Origin: FEN-1350 sp964643355
Lineage (GTDB): Bacteria > Planctomycetota > Phycisphaerae > Sedimentisphaerales > Anaerohalosphaeraceae
Assembly (NCBI GenBank): GCA_964643355.1
Contig: CAZXPW010000020.1
Location: forward strand, 6,876 to 70,875
Direction: 5' to 3'
DNA length: 64,000 nt
How positions within the stretch are numbered: position 1 is the stretch's first letter; each line of letters opens with the position of its first letter. Shown here in pieces: positions 47,221 through 55,915 of the stretch. The translations under genes were made by a program, and so were the position numbers. The notes under the pieces are model-generated. The model searched no databases. It saw only the letters and a list, made by a program, of their open reading frames with translations, and was not told the DNA's origin.

Positions 47221-47483
47221 ATAGGAAATAGGGGACAGTCACCTATTATTTCACGCCACCTTTCATCCACTATCATTTCCCATTCCATTTCACCGCTCTT
47301 CTTGGAGATTGCTTATTCCTACCCATCCTGTAAATCCTGTTGATCGCGTCAAATGAATTTTGTATCGTTCTTCTCACAGCTTTCACACTTTTCATACCTT
47401 TAACACCGTTCACACTTTTCACACTTTATGTCCAGCGACCAGCGACTTTCCCTATATCCTAACCCCTGTATCCTAAATCCTTC

Positions 47484-47533
47484 CTTTGCGCCTCCGCGCC
47501 TTGGCGTGAGGTCAATTCAATTTTCCCGGCTCC
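47484..47533 (+). repeat. 50-bp direct repeat, copy 1
   Basis: Starts CTTTGCGCCTCCGCGCCTTG and ends TTTTCCCGGCTCC. It is identical over 50 bases to 48406-48455, and the flanks beyond stay similar (AT-rich, with ccaatatcc). A degenerate copy is at 34756. It looks like one of the short intergenic repeat families that are spread over planctomycete genomes. Confidence 0.85.
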
Positions 47534-47737
47534 TTTCCCATTATCCAATATCCATTATACAATTTCAAATCCCATTTTCGCTAAATCGAACCGCGTGGAT
47601 CATTCATGGGTTCACTCCTTGAAATCCAAAAACCATTTTACAAACCCAAAACCCCTTTTCGCCCTCAATTCCAATCGCGAATATTATGGTTCGTCGTCGT
47701 TTCCTAAATCCTATCGCCTACATTCTATATCCTGTCT

Positions 47738-48355
47738 CACTACTGTCCGGTTAAGCAAAGTTGAATTTGTTATAACTTCTTAATAAACAAAAGGTTGCGA
47801 AAGAAAATGCTTGTTTTCGATTTGAACTTCGATACAAGAAACGGCCAACCCAATTGGAAAGGACCGCTTCTTGAATCACGATCGCACGCTCTTCTCGCAA
47901 CTGATGGAGTTCATTCCTCGCCATCAGTTCAACACTTGTGTCCGCCGGTATCGCGGCAACCATCGCTGACCTTGTTTCCCTGGGCCCAGTTTCGCCAACA
48001 CAAAAGTGCCGTCAAGATGCACACCCTGCTGGACCTGAAGGGCTCGATTCCCTGTTTTTTGTGCATTACCGATGGTTCCGTGCACGATGTCAATGCCCTC
48101 GATCATGTGCCCATCGAGCCGGGAATGCCGTCAAGACGCAGATCTGGATTGCCGTCTGCGTGTATGTCCTGATCGCGATTGTCAAAAAAGAACTGCATCT
48201 ATCGCTCAGTCTGACCGAAATTCAGCAAATTCTCAGCCTGACGCTTTTCGAGAAAATCCTTATAGAACAAGTACTTACGAATATGCCTATACAAGAACAA
48301 AATGTCGACGATTGTAACCAATTGTGGTTATTCGACTTATAACCGGACAGTAGTG
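47738..48355 (+). mobile_element. Internally deleted IS4-family insertion element with intact ends
   Basis: The ends are a perfect 16-bp inverted repeat CACTACTGTCCGGTTA (47738-47753 and, reversed, 48340-48355). Outside it lies a perfect 9-bp direct repeat ATCCTGTCT (47729-47737 and 48356-48364), a target site duplication. At 618 bp it is far shorter than an intact IS4 member. It holds three transposase pieces: an N-terminus from TTG 47871 (DRTLFSQLMEFIPRHQFNTC, stop after about 34 codons), a core fragment near 47990-48120 (FRQHKSAVKMHTLLDLKGSI) and the C-terminal tail (48130-48342, NAVKTQIWIAV to LWLFDL). It cannot move by itself but may be movable by a full-length relative elsewhere. Confidence 0.88.
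47871..48342 (+). pseudogene. IS4-family transposase, internally deleted and frame-disrupted
   Basis: The plus-strand pieces lie in different frames with two gaps where most of the DDE domain (including two catalytic Asp regions) is lost. N-terminal DUF4372-type text DRTLFSQLMEFIPRHQFNTC is followed by a stop. A second piece, FPWAQFRQHKSAVKMHTLLD, contains the block that normally follows the first Asp. The tail ends LWLFDL at 48342, just inside the right end repeat. No functional enzyme can be made. Confidence 0.8.
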
Positions 48356-48405
48356 ATCCTGTCTCTTGAATCCGTGTCATCCGTGAAATGCGTGGATATT
48401 GGTTT

Positions 48406-48455
48406 CTTTGCGCCTCCGCGCCTTGGCGTGAGGTCAATTCAATTTTCCCGGCTCC
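48406..48455 (+). repeat. 50-bp direct repeat, copy 2
   Basis: Identical to 47484-47533. The two copies, 922 bases apart, flank the IS4-type element; recombination between them would delete it. Confidence 0.85.
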
Positions 48456-48690
48456 ATTTTCCATTTTCAAATATCCAATCTCCAATTTACAATATGAGAA
48501 TCGTCAATAGTCAATAATCAATTTCGAGCCGTTTCTTCCTTCTGCCTGATCTTGTTTCAAACGCTTGTTTAATACAACTGTTTAACTCCACCTCCCGCAA
48601 GCTCTTGATAGGACAAGTCCAATACTATTCCTACATTCCGGATAGAATCAAATGGATAGCAAGAAAAGAAAAATTCCCGAAAAACCGTCG

Positions 48691-48715
48691 TAAATCCTTG
48701 CGGAAAAAGGATTTA
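48691..48715. repeat. Small hairpin
   Basis: A perfect 9-bp inverted repeat TAAATCCTT / AAGGATTTA with a 7-base loop, about 210 bases past the end of the DUF3616 gene. It lacks a T-run, so a terminator role is doubtful. Confidence 0.4.
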
Positions 48716-48926
48716 TGTAAAACTGACCGGCAATATAGTGATAATTCTTCGTAAAACTTGATACTACAGGGATTTACAACCGTCGTCATGGACAAAAATC
48801 GTCATTAAACACGGTACTATTGCTCTGATCGTGCTATTTTCTGGCACGATATTGCTGCCGCACAGACCTTTTGGATCCACTATTTATTGTGAAGAAAGGC
48901 CGTCAATCCCCCCATTCCGGCCGAAA

Positions 48927-50048
48927 TCAGGGGAGTTGGAGGGAGGCGGTTCGGAAGGATTTTTTGTCGGGGTTCGTCAGAAGCTTGTTTTCGCAGCAGC
49001 CGTTGACGAGTTCGTCGGAACACTCGTCCGGGGAGTTCACGGGAATCGGCCGCGTTCCATCGTCACTCAGCAGCCAGAGGTCGGGGGAGTCGAAGAAAAA
49101 GAGGGCTTCGGGGCCGAAATCGTCGGCGAGTTTGAGCGGCCGGACGACGACGGGCTGGGCGGCGGGATCGCCGGACCACCGGGCCAGGGCGAAGTCGTTT
49201 TCTTCGTCATGCCGGCCGGCAACGATCCAGAAGCAATTGTGGGCGGGTGAATACTCCATGCTTCGGATACCCCGACCGCCGAGGTTCCAGAGCAAGGGGG
49301 GGCCGAAACGGGCGGGCCGGCCGGAGAGGACTTCGTCGGGGTTGGCCAGAGGAATGACGAGAGCGGCCGGTTTTCCGGTCTTGGGGGCGGTGGGCCGGGG
49401 GTTACGGAATCCGATATAGAGAGTCTTTCCGTCTGGGGATGCGGCGAGAGCTTCCATGTTGAGGCCATCGTCTTTGGGAGCGAGTTTTTCCCGTTGTTTT
49501 TTCGGCAGATCTTCCCCGAGACGGGCGGCGGCCCAGAGATTCAGGGATTTGGCGGCCGGATCTGTGAGCAACTGCTGGAGAAGGGTTGAGCAAGGTTTGC
49601 CAACGGGAGTGAAGTTGATTGTGCCGGCATCAACAGAAAAATCAAGGGCGAAAAAGCGGTATCGGCTGGGGCGCATTTTGCCATCTTTATTCCGGCTGTG
49701 CGAGGTGATCCAATAGATTCGGTTGCCGACCCGAGTGGCGCCTTCGATATCGGCTTCGGGACCGTCATCGTCGGGCTGGAGATAGGGGGAAAGGTCGTAG
49801 GTACAGACCGGCAGGCCGGGATGAGTGCGGTCGTAAACGCGAAGGATATTATTTTCGTCGTCGGCAACTACAAAGAAAGTCTCCGTGAGGGCGACAGCGG
49901 CGGATGCGTCGCTGGAACCGCGGAAAACGATCATCGAGGGGGCCGGGGCCGAACCTGCCTGGCAGGAGCCGAGGGAAAGGCATAAAACCATAAAGGCAAC
50001 GATCCACCTGGAGGTCGAACGGTTCCAAGAAAAATGGCCTTTTTTCAT
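48927..50048 (-). CDS. DUF3616 family lipoprotein
   Basis: A 373-residue protein. ATG 50048 (MKKGHFSWNRS) is chosen; ATG 50087 in the same frame would add 13 residues and neither has a clear binding site. A hydrophobic run ending LGSC near residue 32 is a lipobox. The mature part is a beta-propeller-like DUF3616 domain: DDENNILRVYD, GNRIYWITSHSRNKDGKMRP, GLNMEALAASPDGKTLYIGF and NPRP, with GIRSMEYSP near the middle. The fold is shared with esterase-like phytase-type propellers, but no activity is known for this group. The start is 72 bases from the divergent hisF gene. Confidence 0.85.
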   Translation of the reverse strand: MKKGHFSWNRSTSRWIVAFMVLCLSLGSCQAGSAPAPSMIVFRGSSDASAAVALTETFFVVADDENNILRVYDRTHPGLPVCTYDLSPYLQPDDDGPEADIEGATRVGNRIYWITSHSRNKDGKMRPSRYRFFALDFSVDAGTINFTPVGKPCSTLLQQLLTDPAAKSLNLWAAARLGEDLPKKQREKLAPKDDGLNMEALAASPDGKTLYIGFRNPRPTAPKTGKPAALVIPLANPDEVLSGRPARFGPPLLWNLGGRGIRSMEYSPAHNCFWIVAGRHDEENDFALARWSGDPAAQPVVVRPLKLADDFGPEALFFFDSPDLWLLSDDGTRPIPVNSPDECSDELVNGCCENKLLTNPDKKSFRTASLQLP

Positions 50049-50119
50049 TCGAATATCCGATGTATAACTATTGGCACTTTCGGACATTCTATCCGAAACC
50101 CAAAGGAAAGGAAGTGAAA

Positions 50120-50899
50120 ATGATTGAACGGCAATTGGATTTTCGGCGGATCATTCCGTGTCTTGATGTCAAAGACGGACGGCTGGTCAAGGGCGTAAAG
50201 TTTGTGAACATGAAAGATATCGGCGATCCGGCCGAGATCGGGGCGGCCTATAGCGATGCCGGGGCCGATGAGCTGGTGTTTTTGGATATCACAGCCAGCG
50301 TAGAAAAACGGAAATTCATGCTGGACACAATCCTGCGGACAGTGGAACGGATTTCGATTCCGCTGACGGTGGGTGGGGGAGTTCGAACTTGCAAGGACAT
50401 TCAGGAATTAATGGACATCAATGTATCAAAGGTGTCGATCAACACGGCTGCCGTTAAGAATCCAGACTTGGTCAAGGAAGCGGTGAAGGAATTCGGAGGC
50501 CACCAGATTGTCGTGGCAATCGACACCCGAAAATCGACCAAGTTGCCCAGCGGATTCGAAGTGGTGATCAACGGGGGCACCCAGGGAACGGGACTGGACG
50601 TCGTCGAGTGGGCCAAGCGCGTAGTCGGGATGGGAGCCGGAGCGGTTTTGCCCACGAGTATGGATACCGATGGAACAAAAGGCGGGTACGATATTCCGAT
50701 GACACGGGCAATCGCGGATGCCGTTGAGGTGCCGGTGATTGCGTCGGGCGGGGCGGGAAAGCTGGAACATCTGGAGCAGGCGATTGTCGATGGGCATGCC
50801 GATGCCGTTCTCGTTGCGTCGATTGTGCACTTCGGGACCTATACGATTGGACAGATCAAGGAATATTTGCAATCCCGTGGGATTTCGGTGAGAATGTAA
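50120..50899 (+). CDS. hisF: Imidazole glycerol phosphate synthase, cyclase subunit
   Basis: A 259-residue TIM barrel from ATG 50120, preceded by AAAGGAAAGGAAG; the in-frame ATG at 50060 lacks this. IPCLDVKDGRLVKGVKF carries the catalytic Asp near residue 11, IDTRKS the second near 130, and TVGGGVRT and ASGGAGK the phosphate sites. GAVLPTSMDTDGTKGGYD replaces the usual LLTSMDRDGTKxGYD with small changes. With HisH it converts the PRFAR intermediate and ammonia into imidazole glycerol phosphate and AICAR. hisH and other his genes are not in the window. Confidence 0.95.
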   Translation: MIERQLDFRRIIPCLDVKDGRLVKGVKFVNMKDIGDPAEIGAAYSDAGADELVFLDITASVEKRKFMLDTILRTVERISIPLTVGGGVRTCKDIQELMDINVSKVSINTAAVKNPDLVKEAVKEFGGHQIVVAIDTRKSTKLPSGFEVVINGGTQGTGLDVVEWAKRVVGMGAGAVLPTSMDTDGTKGGYDIPMTRAIADAVEVPVIASGGAGKLEHLEQAIVDGHADAVLVASIVHFGTYTIGQIKEYLQSRGISVRM

Positions 50900-50949
50900 A
50901 CCTTGGCTATTGAGTATGGACGACAGATTATTCTGAAACGGAGTTCGGC

Positions 50950-52224
50950 ATGAAAGCGAGATGGATAGCGGCGTTCGGCTTGGGGGTATTGTTGGGCATC
51001 GGCGGTTGCAAGACGGCTCAGGAGGTGGAATTGCCGCCGGATTACAGTCGTCCGTTGCCGCCGGGAGAGCTGGCGCTGCGCAAAATCACGGATCCGGCGG
51101 ATATCCCCAGCATGACGATCGCCTGCTTTGAGTTGGATAGACTCCGAGAGGCGATCGACAACAGTTTAAGCTATATGAGCAAGCCATCGAGCCAGAAATT
51201 TTATCCCTACGGTGAGATTACGCATGCGCAGGTGGTGGCGAGTTTGGAGGCGTTTGGGCAGTTGCTGGATTCGGGCTTGACCGGCAAGCAACTGGAGGCG
51301 GCGATTCGCGAGAAGTTTGATGTCTATACCTCCGTGGGGTGGGACAACAAGGGAACGGTTCTGTTTACAGGATATTACACGCCTATTTTTGACGGATCGA
51401 TGACGCGATCGGGACGATTCCAGTTCCCGCTGTATCAGCAGCCGGCGGATCTGGTCAAGGGCGAGAACGGGGAGATCCTGGGGCGCAAAGGGCCTGGAGG
51501 ACAGTTTACGCCCTATCCGAGCCGGGCGGAACTGGAGGCATCGGGGGAACTAAAGGGAAAGGAGTTGATCTGGCTAAGCGATCCGTTTGAGGTGTATATT
51601 GCTCACGTGCAGGGTTCGGCGAAAATCCGAACGACAGATGGCAGGATGGTGACGGTGAGCTATGCGGCCAACAACGGGCATGAATACGCCAGTGTGGGGC
51701 AGGCCCTGGTAAAAGCCGGGAAAATTCCGGCCGACAAATTGAGCTTAAAATCGATGATGGAGTATTTCAAATCGCACCCCAACGAAGTTAATCAGTATGT
51801 GGCGGCAAATCCACGATTTGTATTTTTCCGAACCGATACGGGAGAACCGAGAGGCAGCTTGAATGAGCCGGTTATTCCCTTGCGGACTATCGCGACCGAC
51901 AAGAGCATTTATCCGCGGGCTTCGCTGGCATTTTTGCAATCGAAGCTTCCGCGAACCGTTGGAACGCAGACGGTAACGCAACCCTTCCAGCGGTTTGTTC
52001 TGGACCAGGACACCGGCGGAGCGATCCGGGCTCCAGGTCGGTGCGATGTGTATATGGGCCAGGGCGATGAGGCCGGCGAACTGGCGGGCAAGACCTATCA
52101 AGAGGGTCGACTGTATTATTTCTTCCTGAAACCCGGTCAAACCCCCGGACCGGCCTTTGATCGACAACCAGTGGATCTGCTCAAGAGCGATATCAATCTG
52201 TCGAATCCGACGAAGAGCCGGTAA
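50950..52224 (+). CDS. mltA: Membrane-bound lytic murein transglycosylase A (MltA) lipoprotein
   Basis: A 424-residue protein with GGAG six bases before the ATG. The lipobox LLGIGGC at residues 14-20 makes it lipid-anchored. The MltA domain covers about residues 60-330 (FTGYYTPIFDGS, YPSRAELE, LIWLSDPFEVYIAHVQGSA). The 3D domain near the end holds the catalytic Asp in FVLDQDTGGAIRAPGRCDVY. It cuts peptidoglycan strands between MurNAc and GlcNAc, leaving a 1,6-anhydro end. Planctomycetes were long thought to lack peptidoglycan, so this gene is evidence for a wall here. Its 3-prime end overlaps the convergent sialidase-fusion gene by 32 bases. Confidence 0.93.
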   Translation: MKARWIAAFGLGVLLGIGGCKTAQEVELPPDYSRPLPPGELALRKITDPADIPSMTIACFELDRLREAIDNSLSYMSKPSSQKFYPYGEITHAQVVASLEAFGQLLDSGLTGKQLEAAIREKFDVYTSVGWDNKGTVLFTGYYTPIFDGSMTRSGRFQFPLYQQPADLVKGENGEILGRKGPGGQFTPYPSRAELEASGELKGKELIWLSDPFEVYIAHVQGSAKIRTTDGRMVTVSYAANNGHEYASVGQALVKAGKIPADKLSLKSMMEYFKSHPNEVNQYVAANPRFVFFRTDTGEPRGSLNEPVIPLRTIATDKSIYPRASLAFLQSKLPRTVGTQTVTQPFQRFVLDQDTGGAIRAPGRCDVYMGQGDEAGELAGKTYQEGRLYYFFLKPGQTPGPAFDRQPVDLLKSDINLSNPTKSR

Positions 52225-54229
52225 TCAACCAGGGCAGATTGAAGCGGTAATACAATCGACTGCTGATTAGGTGGATCAATCCGTCCGGGGTTTGAGTCGC
52301 GGCCAGATACCCCTTGGGCTCGGCATGGGTGTCGTCAAGCGTGAATGTTCCCGTCCAGGCGCCGCCTTGTAGGGTTTTTGCCGGTCCTCCGGGCGTAATC
52401 AGTTTTCGAATCGGCCAGGACAGGCCTTCATCGTTGGATACGGCGGCGAACAATCCAAAACATTGTCGGGTGTTGTTCTGCGCGTCGTGGATGGGGATGC
52501 CGACGGGGCCGGCGAGGGGGTTCGATAGGCGACTTGACGGATCCGTAAAGCTGACAAAGAGAAGAGGGCCTTCGCGAAGCCGCATCAGAACCAGCCGTTG
52601 TCCGCTTCCAATGGGATTAAAGGTACCGGCCGAATAGGTCCAGGTTACTCCGCCATCGGCGGAGACGCTTTGCGGCATTCGTCCCTTGATGGTGTCACCC
52701 CGGCCCAATGCCAAGAGGCGGCCGTCAGCCAGTTCGACCAGACGCGCATGGATGCCGGCGATCCATGCTCCGGATTTTCCGTCGGAGAAATCGGGAGCGG
52801 GTTTGCCTTTGCCGGGGTCGATCCAGGTCTTGCCATTATCGCGGCTGATATGGACGGCGGTCCCGCCGGAGCCCTCGGTGACGGCATCGCACGGGAGGAT
52901 CATCCGGCCATCGCGAGTGCGGATCAGGCCGGAAATAACCTGGTTGCGGAGGCCATGTTCGGGATCGATCAGGGCGGCGGGGGACCACGAGACCCCGTTG
53001 TCTTGACTGGTTCGCATGATCAGGGCCAGTTTGCCCCAGGTAGCGTCGGTGCTGAGACCGTTGAAATGGTAGAGCGTCTTGTCACCATCCCACCATACTT
53101 CCGAGCCGTGGTCATTGCGGTCGGGGACATCCCAGAAGGTTGAGGCGGGGTCCCATTCGGATTTGCCTTTGCGAAGACGGGAGGCGGCAATCGCCAATTC
53201 ACGGCCGGGTTCGGTGTTGCAGGTGTACCAGATGGCCAGAAGATCGCCGTTGGGACAGCCGGTGATAGCGGGGCAGTGATTGTGTTTGGAGTACAACGGG
53301 CCATTGGAACCGGGGGGGATGCGCACATACTCGATGGGGCCGAAGAATTCCGGCACGGCAGGGGATTTCCATTCGGTGTTCTCCTGCGATACATCCTGTG
53401 CCCACAGGGGCGGCGTTATCTGCGGAAACGGAATCAGAATCGTGTGGGATTCGGATTGAACGACGCGAAAGCCGATCATTTCGTGGCGGTCCTCCGACAG
53501 TGCGGCGGATCGGTTGGCGGTACGGAGGTAGGTCAGTTCGGTTCCGTGGCTGCCTCCGCGCGTGATTTTGAAGGAGCCGGTTTCGGGGCCCATGGGATCG
53601 ATTTGAATGTTGTCGGGATAGGGACCATACCCGTCATGACACCATTCCTCAACATTTCCGTGCATGTCATACAACCCCCATGGATTGGCCGGCCCTTGGG
53701 CGACGCGAAGAGAGACGGGCTGAGGTTGCCAGGTTTCCTTCTGGTTTTTGTGGAGTATTTTTGGAAGGGAATCCCCGAACGAATAGGCGGTTGCGGTTCC
53801 GGCTCGGCAGGCATATTCCCACTCGGCTTCCGTCGGCAGACGATAGGGCTTGCCTTCCTTTTGCGACAACCACTGACAGAAGCCAACGGCATCCTGCCAG
53901 GACACGAAGACTACGGCTTCGTCATCTTCATAGGAAAAACCATGTTTGCCGCGAAGCGCTTTGTGGGAAGGGTCGAACTGTTCGTACTGGGCATTGGTGA
54001 CTTCCGTCGCCGAGATTGAAAAAATCCGGCTGATTTCGACCGGGTGAACAGGTCGTTCGTCGAATTCCCCGGAGTCTGAGCCCATTGTAAACTTGCCGGG
54101 CAAAAGGGGAATCATCCGCATTCCGATGGAATTGGTAAATTGCTGTATGGGCGCATTGTCGTGGTCTGCAGATGCGAATGTGAATGTGCCCCATCCTAAA
54201 GAAACCAAAATCAGGATCCTGCTATTCAT
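52193..54229 (-). CDS. Secreted fusion: sulfatase-modifying-factor fold plus BNR/sialidase-like propeller
   Basis: A 678-residue protein from ATG 54229 with GGAG eight bases before it, and a signal peptide in residues 1-22. Residues 35-260 are an FGE-sulfatase (SUMF1) fold: MRMIPLLPGKFTMGSDSGE, VTNAQYEQF, LPTEAEWEYACRAGT, GLYDMHGNVEEWCHDGYG, RGGSHGTELTYLRTANRSAA and GFRVV. The catalytic Cys pair of true formylglycine enzymes (in GGSxxC....C) is missing. From about 295 to 670 there is a six-bladed sialidase-like (BNR) propeller with CPNGDLLAIWYT, SQDNGVSWSPA, ISRDNGKTW and SADGGVTWTYSA. A terminator separates it from the next gene upstream. It is probably a secreted glycan-binding or glycan-cutting protein. 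Confidence 0.85.
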   Translation of the reverse strand: MNSRILILVSLGWGTFTFASADHDNAPIQQFTNSIGMRMIPLLPGKFTMGSDSGEFDERPVHPVEISRIFSISATEVTNAQYEQFDPSHKALRGKHGFSYEDDEAVVFVSWQDAVGFCQWLSQKEGKPYRLPTEAEWEYACRAGTATAYSFGDSLPKILHKNQKETWQPQPVSLRVAQGPANPWGLYDMHGNVEEWCHDGYGPYPDNIQIDPMGPETGSFKITRGGSHGTELTYLRTANRSAALSEDRHEMIGFRVVQSESHTILIPFPQITPPLWAQDVSQENTEWKSPAVPEFFGPIEYVRIPPGSNGPLYSKHNHCPAITGCPNGDLLAIWYTCNTEPGRELAIAASRLRKGKSEWDPASTFWDVPDRNDHGSEVWWDGDKTLYHFNGLSTDATWGKLALIMRTSQDNGVSWSPAALIDPEHGLRNQVISGLIRTRDGRMILPCDAVTEGSGGTAVHISRDNGKTWIDPGKGKPAPDFSDGKSGAWIAGIHARLVELADGRLLALGRGDTIKGRMPQSVSADGGVTWTYSAGTFNPIGSGQRLVLMRLREGPLLFVSFTDPSSRLSNPLAGPVGIPIHDAQNNTRQCFGLFAAVSNDEGLSWPIRKLITPGGPAKTLQGGAWTGTFTLDDTHAEPKGYLAATQTPDGLIHLISSRLYYRFNLPWLITGSSSDSTD

Positions 54230-54246
54230 AGCCAATGCTCCAAACG

Positions 54247-54284
54247 AAACCGGCCAAGCCCATGGAAGGGCGGTTGGCCGGTTT
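54247..54284 (-). terminator. Hairpin between the fucose-isomerase-like gene and the FGE/sialidase fusion
   Basis: An 11-bp stem AAACCGGCCAA / TTGGCCGGTTT with an inner GCCC / GGGC extension follows the stop of the minus-strand gene at 54312. The T content after it is modest. Confidence 0.6.
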
Positions 54285-54311
54285 TGTTATACCCGCGATT
54301 TCGAAGATCCG

Positions 54312-55880
54312 TTACGCTTTCGAGGATTTGGAGAGATTGTTCCAGCCGATGCCGATTTTCTTGAGGGCGTAGCCGGTCTCCCGAAGATAGTTGCCGTAGG
54401 ACGCCATCCAGTGAAAGCCCCTGGTCTGTGCGTTGAGTTCATCCGTGTCGCCCTTGATCTGGATATCGGACTGGGATCGGCAGATATCCAGGAAAGGATT
54501 GTCAATGACCTCAGCCTCGAAGCCGAGCCAGACCTTGTTGTCGAAATCAGGATCGATGACGGTCATTTTCATGCCGAGCTTCATATCGACCTTGGGTGCG
54601 GCGCCGTAGTCGCTTTCAAAATGAGTGACGATCTGAGCCGGCTCGTAATTTTTCCCATCCATCTTTCTGGGGGCGGTACAGTGAGCGATGGTGACCATGC
54701 CGTCATGCGGATAGGTCGGGTCATTGAGGAAGACCGGTAGCGAACTGATGTGGTGCAAGAGAATTCCCGATGGGATGACGACAAAATCGGATTCGCAATA
54801 GGCCGTATAACCGGAATCGTTCAACAAGGACAGCGGCAGGCAGGCGGTCGTCTCGGACAGGGGCATGATGGTTCCCATGCAATTGTTGACCGTGATCGCA
54901 TCGGTGCCGGCTTTGTCCATGAGACCTTTAAACACCTCGTTCAGAACGAAGGCGTTACGAATGTATTGCGGATCGGTCTGGACTTTGATGCCGGTTTGTT
55001 TCATATATCGGTCGGCCAGGTCCGAACAATATTTGACCAGCGGCTGGTTTTGGCGGGCTTTCTTGATCAATTCGCCAAGAGCCGGATAATCCACGGTCTG
55101 AATGTCCATCTTCCAGGTGTTCTTGCTGATATCAGGAGCTTTCTGGCCGCCGGCACCCCACCCGCTGGCACCGCCGATGGCGACGATCCGTTTGCCGAGG
55201 GTGTTCTTGAGGCCGAACAGGGCCCGCATCCGCCATTGTAGTTCATCGTAACGATCGACGACGACATCCTGATGATCCACTCCCGGTTGGCCGAATGGAT
55301 CGACGGTCTTGCGGAGATAACGGTTGTGGGCGATTTCGTACCACAGATAGACAGGACCGGATTTATGGCGAACAAAAACCAGCGTCCACTTAGCGGGATT
55401 GGTTAGGCCTTCGAGAATTCGCAGATCCGTGTTGGCTGCATAAATGAGCATTAAATCGTGATCGGCGTTCCCGAGTTCGGCGGCTTTGTTGGGATCGCTC
55501 AGGGTGACCAGCGGGCGAGTCTGAATGGCAAATTCACTATTCGCCTGCAATGTCTTGAGTTCGTCCTGGATGCGGGCTTGTTCTTTGGAGATATCTTCCT
55601 GAGTATGGATTCCCCCCCACGGCCGCCAACTGGTCTGGGGGTGTGGCTTATACAGTTGTACAGCAAGAACGGGCTGAACGATCAGCGGCTTGGATGCGGT
55701 GGGATTGTACTGGGGTATCTCCGATCCGGTGACCTGGGCCAGGGAGGACATGGCCAGATTCGCAGCGACAAGGCCCGCACCGGCGCCGACCATGAACTGA
55801 CGGCGATTCAACATGCAGGTGGCCTTGGACATGCAACAGCCGCAGGGGACGAAATTGGCGTTTGTATCGATCGGTTCCAT
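54312..55880 (-). CDS. Twin-arginine L-fucose/arabinose-isomerase-like protein with Cys-rich leader
   Basis: A 522-residue protein. GGAGGT precedes ATG 55880; the internal ATG of residue 23 has only AAGG. The leader before the Tat motif carries a Cys cluster (CGCC at 13-16, Cys22), then LNRRQFMVGAGAGLVAANLA. The C-terminal half is like fucose/arabinose isomerases: DAITVNNCMGTIMPLSETTA, VIPSGILLHHISSLPVF, VTIAHCTAPRKMDG and THFESDYG. In the cytoplasmic isomerases the Glu, Asp and His residues of this part bind manganese. The Cys leader before a Tat signal is unusual. Its substrate is unknown; it may be an exported sugar-binding or isomerase relic. It is followed by a hairpin and preceded by the phosphoglycerate-mutase-like gene with a 35-base gap. 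Confidence 0.75.
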   Translation of the reverse strand: MEPIDTNANFVPCGCCMSKATCMLNRRQFMVGAGAGLVAANLAMSSLAQVTGSEIPQYNPTASKPLIVQPVLAVQLYKPHPQTSWRPWGGIHTQEDISKEQARIQDELKTLQANSEFAIQTRPLVTLSDPNKAAELGNADHDLMLIYAANTDLRILEGLTNPAKWTLVFVRHKSGPVYLWYEIAHNRYLRKTVDPFGQPGVDHQDVVVDRYDELQWRMRALFGLKNTLGKRIVAIGGASGWGAGGQKAPDISKNTWKMDIQTVDYPALGELIKKARQNQPLVKYCSDLADRYMKQTGIKVQTDPQYIRNAFVLNEVFKGLMDKAGTDAITVNNCMGTIMPLSETTACLPLSLLNDSGYTAYCESDFVVIPSGILLHHISSLPVFLNDPTYPHDGMVTIAHCTAPRKMDGKNYEPAQIVTHFESDYGAAPKVDMKLGMKMTVIDPDFDNKVWLGFEAEVIDNPFLDICRSQSDIQIKGDTDELNAQTRGFHWMASYGNYLRETGYALKKIGIGWNNLSKSSKA

Positions 55881-55915
55881 GCTCTTACCTCCAATAAAAA
55901 TTGTATCTTGTGTCG

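Larger units (their letters stand above)
46603..48926. other. Gene-poor accessory patch
   Basis: No intact gene. In order: the integrase relic, AT-rich text full of scattered short repeats (TCCTGTAAATCCTG near 47326; CACACTTTTCA around 47386-47425), 50-bp repeat copy 1, the deleted IS4-type element, and 50-bp repeat copy 2. After it come TCAATAGTCAATA-like motifs near 48497 and a 9-bp perfect hairpin, TAAATCCTT / AAGGATTTA, at 48691-48715. The patch is AT-rich compared with the rest of the window. Confidence 0.6.

Noticed and set aside
47300..48860. CRISPR array
   Set aside because: The short repeats are irregular in spacing and sequence and there are no cas genes; they are scattered intergenic repeat text.
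54312..55880. Formal name FucI
   Set aside because: Only the C-terminal half resembles fucose/arabinose isomerases and the protein has a Tat signal, so a firm gene symbol would overstate the evidence.
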